A DNA stretch of 5,961 nt, taken from positions 1 to 5,961 of the forward strand of contig NZ_JBHZAH010000185.1 in the NCBI RefSeq assembly GCF_042754225.1. The letters run 5' to 3'. Within the stretch, counting starts at the first letter, position 1. The number at the start of each line of letters is the position of its first letter. Origin of the DNA: Rhodococcus_G sp042754225 (GTDB taxonomy: Bacteria; Actinomycetota; Actinomycetes; Mycobacteriales; Mycobacteriaceae). A program made the position numbers and the translations under genes. The notes beneath the pieces are model-generated. The model saw only the letters and a program-made list of their open reading frames with translations. It ran no database searches and was not told where the DNA came from. This document shows, piece by piece, positions 5,232 to 5,961 of the stretch.

Positions 5232-5892
5232 ACTCGGTCTTTTCCCGCGCGACCTGGGCGGGCACCCGCCCGGCCACCTGCTCGGCGCCGACCCGCGCGA
5301 GCACCCCGTTGCACCGGGCGCATCGAGTGAAAGGCATTGTCTGCGAATGTAACTGGAAGCGGTCGAGCACCTCGCGCAGTTGACGCCGGGGGTCGGTCTC
5401 GTGCACGAAGGCGCCGTGGGTCAGGGCGGCCCGGCCCAGCAACCCGACGTCGCGGGTGAGCAGCGTCCGGGACTCGGCCAGCGAGATCGCCAGCAGTTCG
5501 CCGTCGTCGAGGTCGTTGCGGTAGCGGCAGTCGAAGCCGAGCAGTCGCAGGTACGACGCGAGCCGGCCCAGGTGCACGTCGAGGACGAAGCGGGGCTCGC
5601 GCAGCGGCCGCGGGCGCAGCCGGGTGACGCCGGTCAGGTCGAGGCGCTCGAACACCGGGTACACCGCGACCCGCTCGCCGCCGCGCAACCGGCGGTCGAA
5701 GCCGACCGAGACGCCGTCCACGAGAACCAGGTCGACCTCGGTGTGCGGCACGCCCAACGACTCGATCCGGTCCTTGACCGAGGGCGTGCCGTCGAAGGCG
5801 TGCGGGAAGGTCCGCTTGCGCAGCGCGGGCGCGAGGAAGTCGTTCAGCTCCTCGTAGAAGCGGAACTCGCAGTGCTTCCGGGGTGCGCGCAT
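5137..5892 (-). CDS. Ub-Mut7-C / Mut7-C RNase domain protein with zinc ribbon
   Basis: A 251-residue soluble protein. Residues about 8-85 look like the ubiquitin-like (MoaD/ThiS-type beta-grasp) Ub-Mut7-C domain: a FRFYEELNDFL first strand and helix, then LVDGVSVGFDRRLRGGERVAVYPVFE, similar to the end of MoaD/ThiS but without a terminal Gly-Gly. Residues about 101-245 form the Mut7-C domain, a PIN-like fold. It has FVLDVHLGRLASYLRLLGFD (Asp105, Asp121), LLTRD (Asp148) and a zinc ribbon (Cys191, Cys194, Cys224, Cys227) ending CGRVYWPGGH. The family is predicted to be a metal-dependent RNase; substrate and partners are unknown. ATG 5892 is the start, with a weak GGTGG 12 bases upstream and TACGTT (5918 to 5913) as a possible -10. 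The 3' end overlaps the converging flippase gene by 95 bases. No functional link to the envelope genes is evident. Confidence 0.9.
   Translation of the reverse strand: MRAPRKHCEFRFYEELNDFLAPALRKRTFPHAFDGTPSVKDRIESLGVPHTEVDLVLVDGVSVGFDRRLRGGERVAVYPVFERLDLTGVTRLRPRPLREPRFVLDVHLGRLASYLRLLGFDCRYRNDLDDGELLAISLAESRTLLTRDVGLLGRAALTHGAFVHETDPRRQLREVLDRFQLHSQTMPFTRCARCNGVLARVGAEQVAGRVPAQVAREKTEFSQCPDCGRVYWPGGHQVRLRRRLAEVGVSL
5208..5243 (+). terminator. Imperfect hairpin plus TTTT at the flippase 3' end
   Basis: CAGT at 5213-5216 can pair with ACTG at 5223-5226, and GACCG at 5208-5212 with CGGTC at 5235-5239. The second arm carries an 8-base bulge, and four T residues follow at 5240-5243. It straddles the flippase stop (5229-5231). 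It lies in Mut7-C coding sequence for the zinc ribbon, so the T-run may simply be its Glu-Lys codons. Weak candidate only. Confidence 0.2.
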
Positions 5893-5912
5893 CGATCGAC
5901 CGTTCCACCGCC

Positions 5913-5918
5913 AACGTA
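5913..5918 (-). promoter_or_regulatory. Possible -10 element (TACGTT) for the Mut7-C gene
   Basis: The minus strand reads TACGTT at 5918 to 5913, fitting TANNNT. Transcription would begin near 5906, giving a leader of about 14 bases before ATG 5892. No clear -35 box is visible 17 bases upstream, where a CCGGCGCCGG palindrome (5921-5930) fills most of the spacer. Confidence 0.3.
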
Positions 5919-5937
5919 CGCCGGCGCCGGGCAGACG

Positions 5938-5961
5938 AAAGGGCCCGCACTCGACGAGTGC
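5938..5961. terminator. Truncated terminator-like hairpin at the right edge
   Basis: GCACTCG at 5947-5953 and CGAGTGC at 5955-5961 are inverted arms around a single A. They are preceded by AAAGGGCCC (5938-5946). If the sequence beyond the window continues GGGCCC and then T residues, this is a strong bidirectional terminator with about 13 base pairs. On the minus strand the stem is followed by TTTCGTC, as expected for terminating a minus-strand gene upstream of the Mut7-C gene. The second half is outside the window. Confidence 0.5.

Noticed and set aside
4886..5950. Minus-strand frame of 354 codons overlapping the Mut7-C gene
   Set aside because: It is another phase of the same DNA and has none of the Mut7-C motifs, which are all in the 5137-5892 frame.

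Overview
The window looks like chromosome from a mycolic-acid-containing actinobacterium (Mycobacteriales/Corynebacterineae, for example a Gordonia-, Williamsia- or Tsukamurella-like genus). The reasons are the very high G+C, the strong third-position G/C bias, and three adjacent genes whose order, orientation and motifs match, from memory, the Mycobacterium tuberculosis block Rv0224c-Rv0225-Rv0226c. No database search was possible, so the genus is an inference. No RNA gene, mobile element or CRISPR array was seen.

Five protein genes fill almost the whole window and alternate strictly in strand. (1) 47-817, minus: a class I SAM-dependent methyltransferase of the MtrP/Rv0224c family. (2) 952-2181, plus: a GT4-type glycosyltransferase of the Rv0225 family. 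(3) 2116-3930, minus: a polytopic membrane protein of the Rv0226c family, with GT-C-like features. (4) 3963-5231, plus: a MOP-superfamily (Wzx-like) polysaccharide or lipid-glycan flippase. (5) 5137-5892, minus: a two-domain Ub-Mut7-C/Mut7-C RNase-like protein with a zinc ribbon. Genes 1/2 and 3/4 are divergent, with gaps of 134 bp and only 32 bp. Genes 2/3 and 4/5 are convergent and overlap by 66 and 95 bp.

The first four genes suggest cell-envelope work. In Corynebacterium glutamicum the MtrP methyltransferase lies in the same locus as the trehalose-mycolate acetyltransferase TmaT and is needed for efficient trehalose-mycolate transport. Here a cytoplasmic GT4 enzyme, a polytopic membrane protein with a large, probably extracytoplasmic domain, and a MOP flippase sit together. 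As I remember it, the M. tuberculosis locus has Rv0227c rather than a flippase at this position. A make-flip-extend route for an envelope glycan or glycolipid is a reasonable hypothesis but is not proven. The Mut7-C gene is probably functionally unrelated.

The regulatory DNA is compact. The starts at 817 and 3930 each have a TANNNT -10 element 6-8 bases upstream, a pattern typical of leaderless transcripts in actinobacteria. The left edge (1-46) holds a near-perfect inverted repeat downstream of the methyltransferase gene. The right edge (5893-5961) holds the Mut7-C upstream region and what looks like half of a terminator hairpin cut by the window end.
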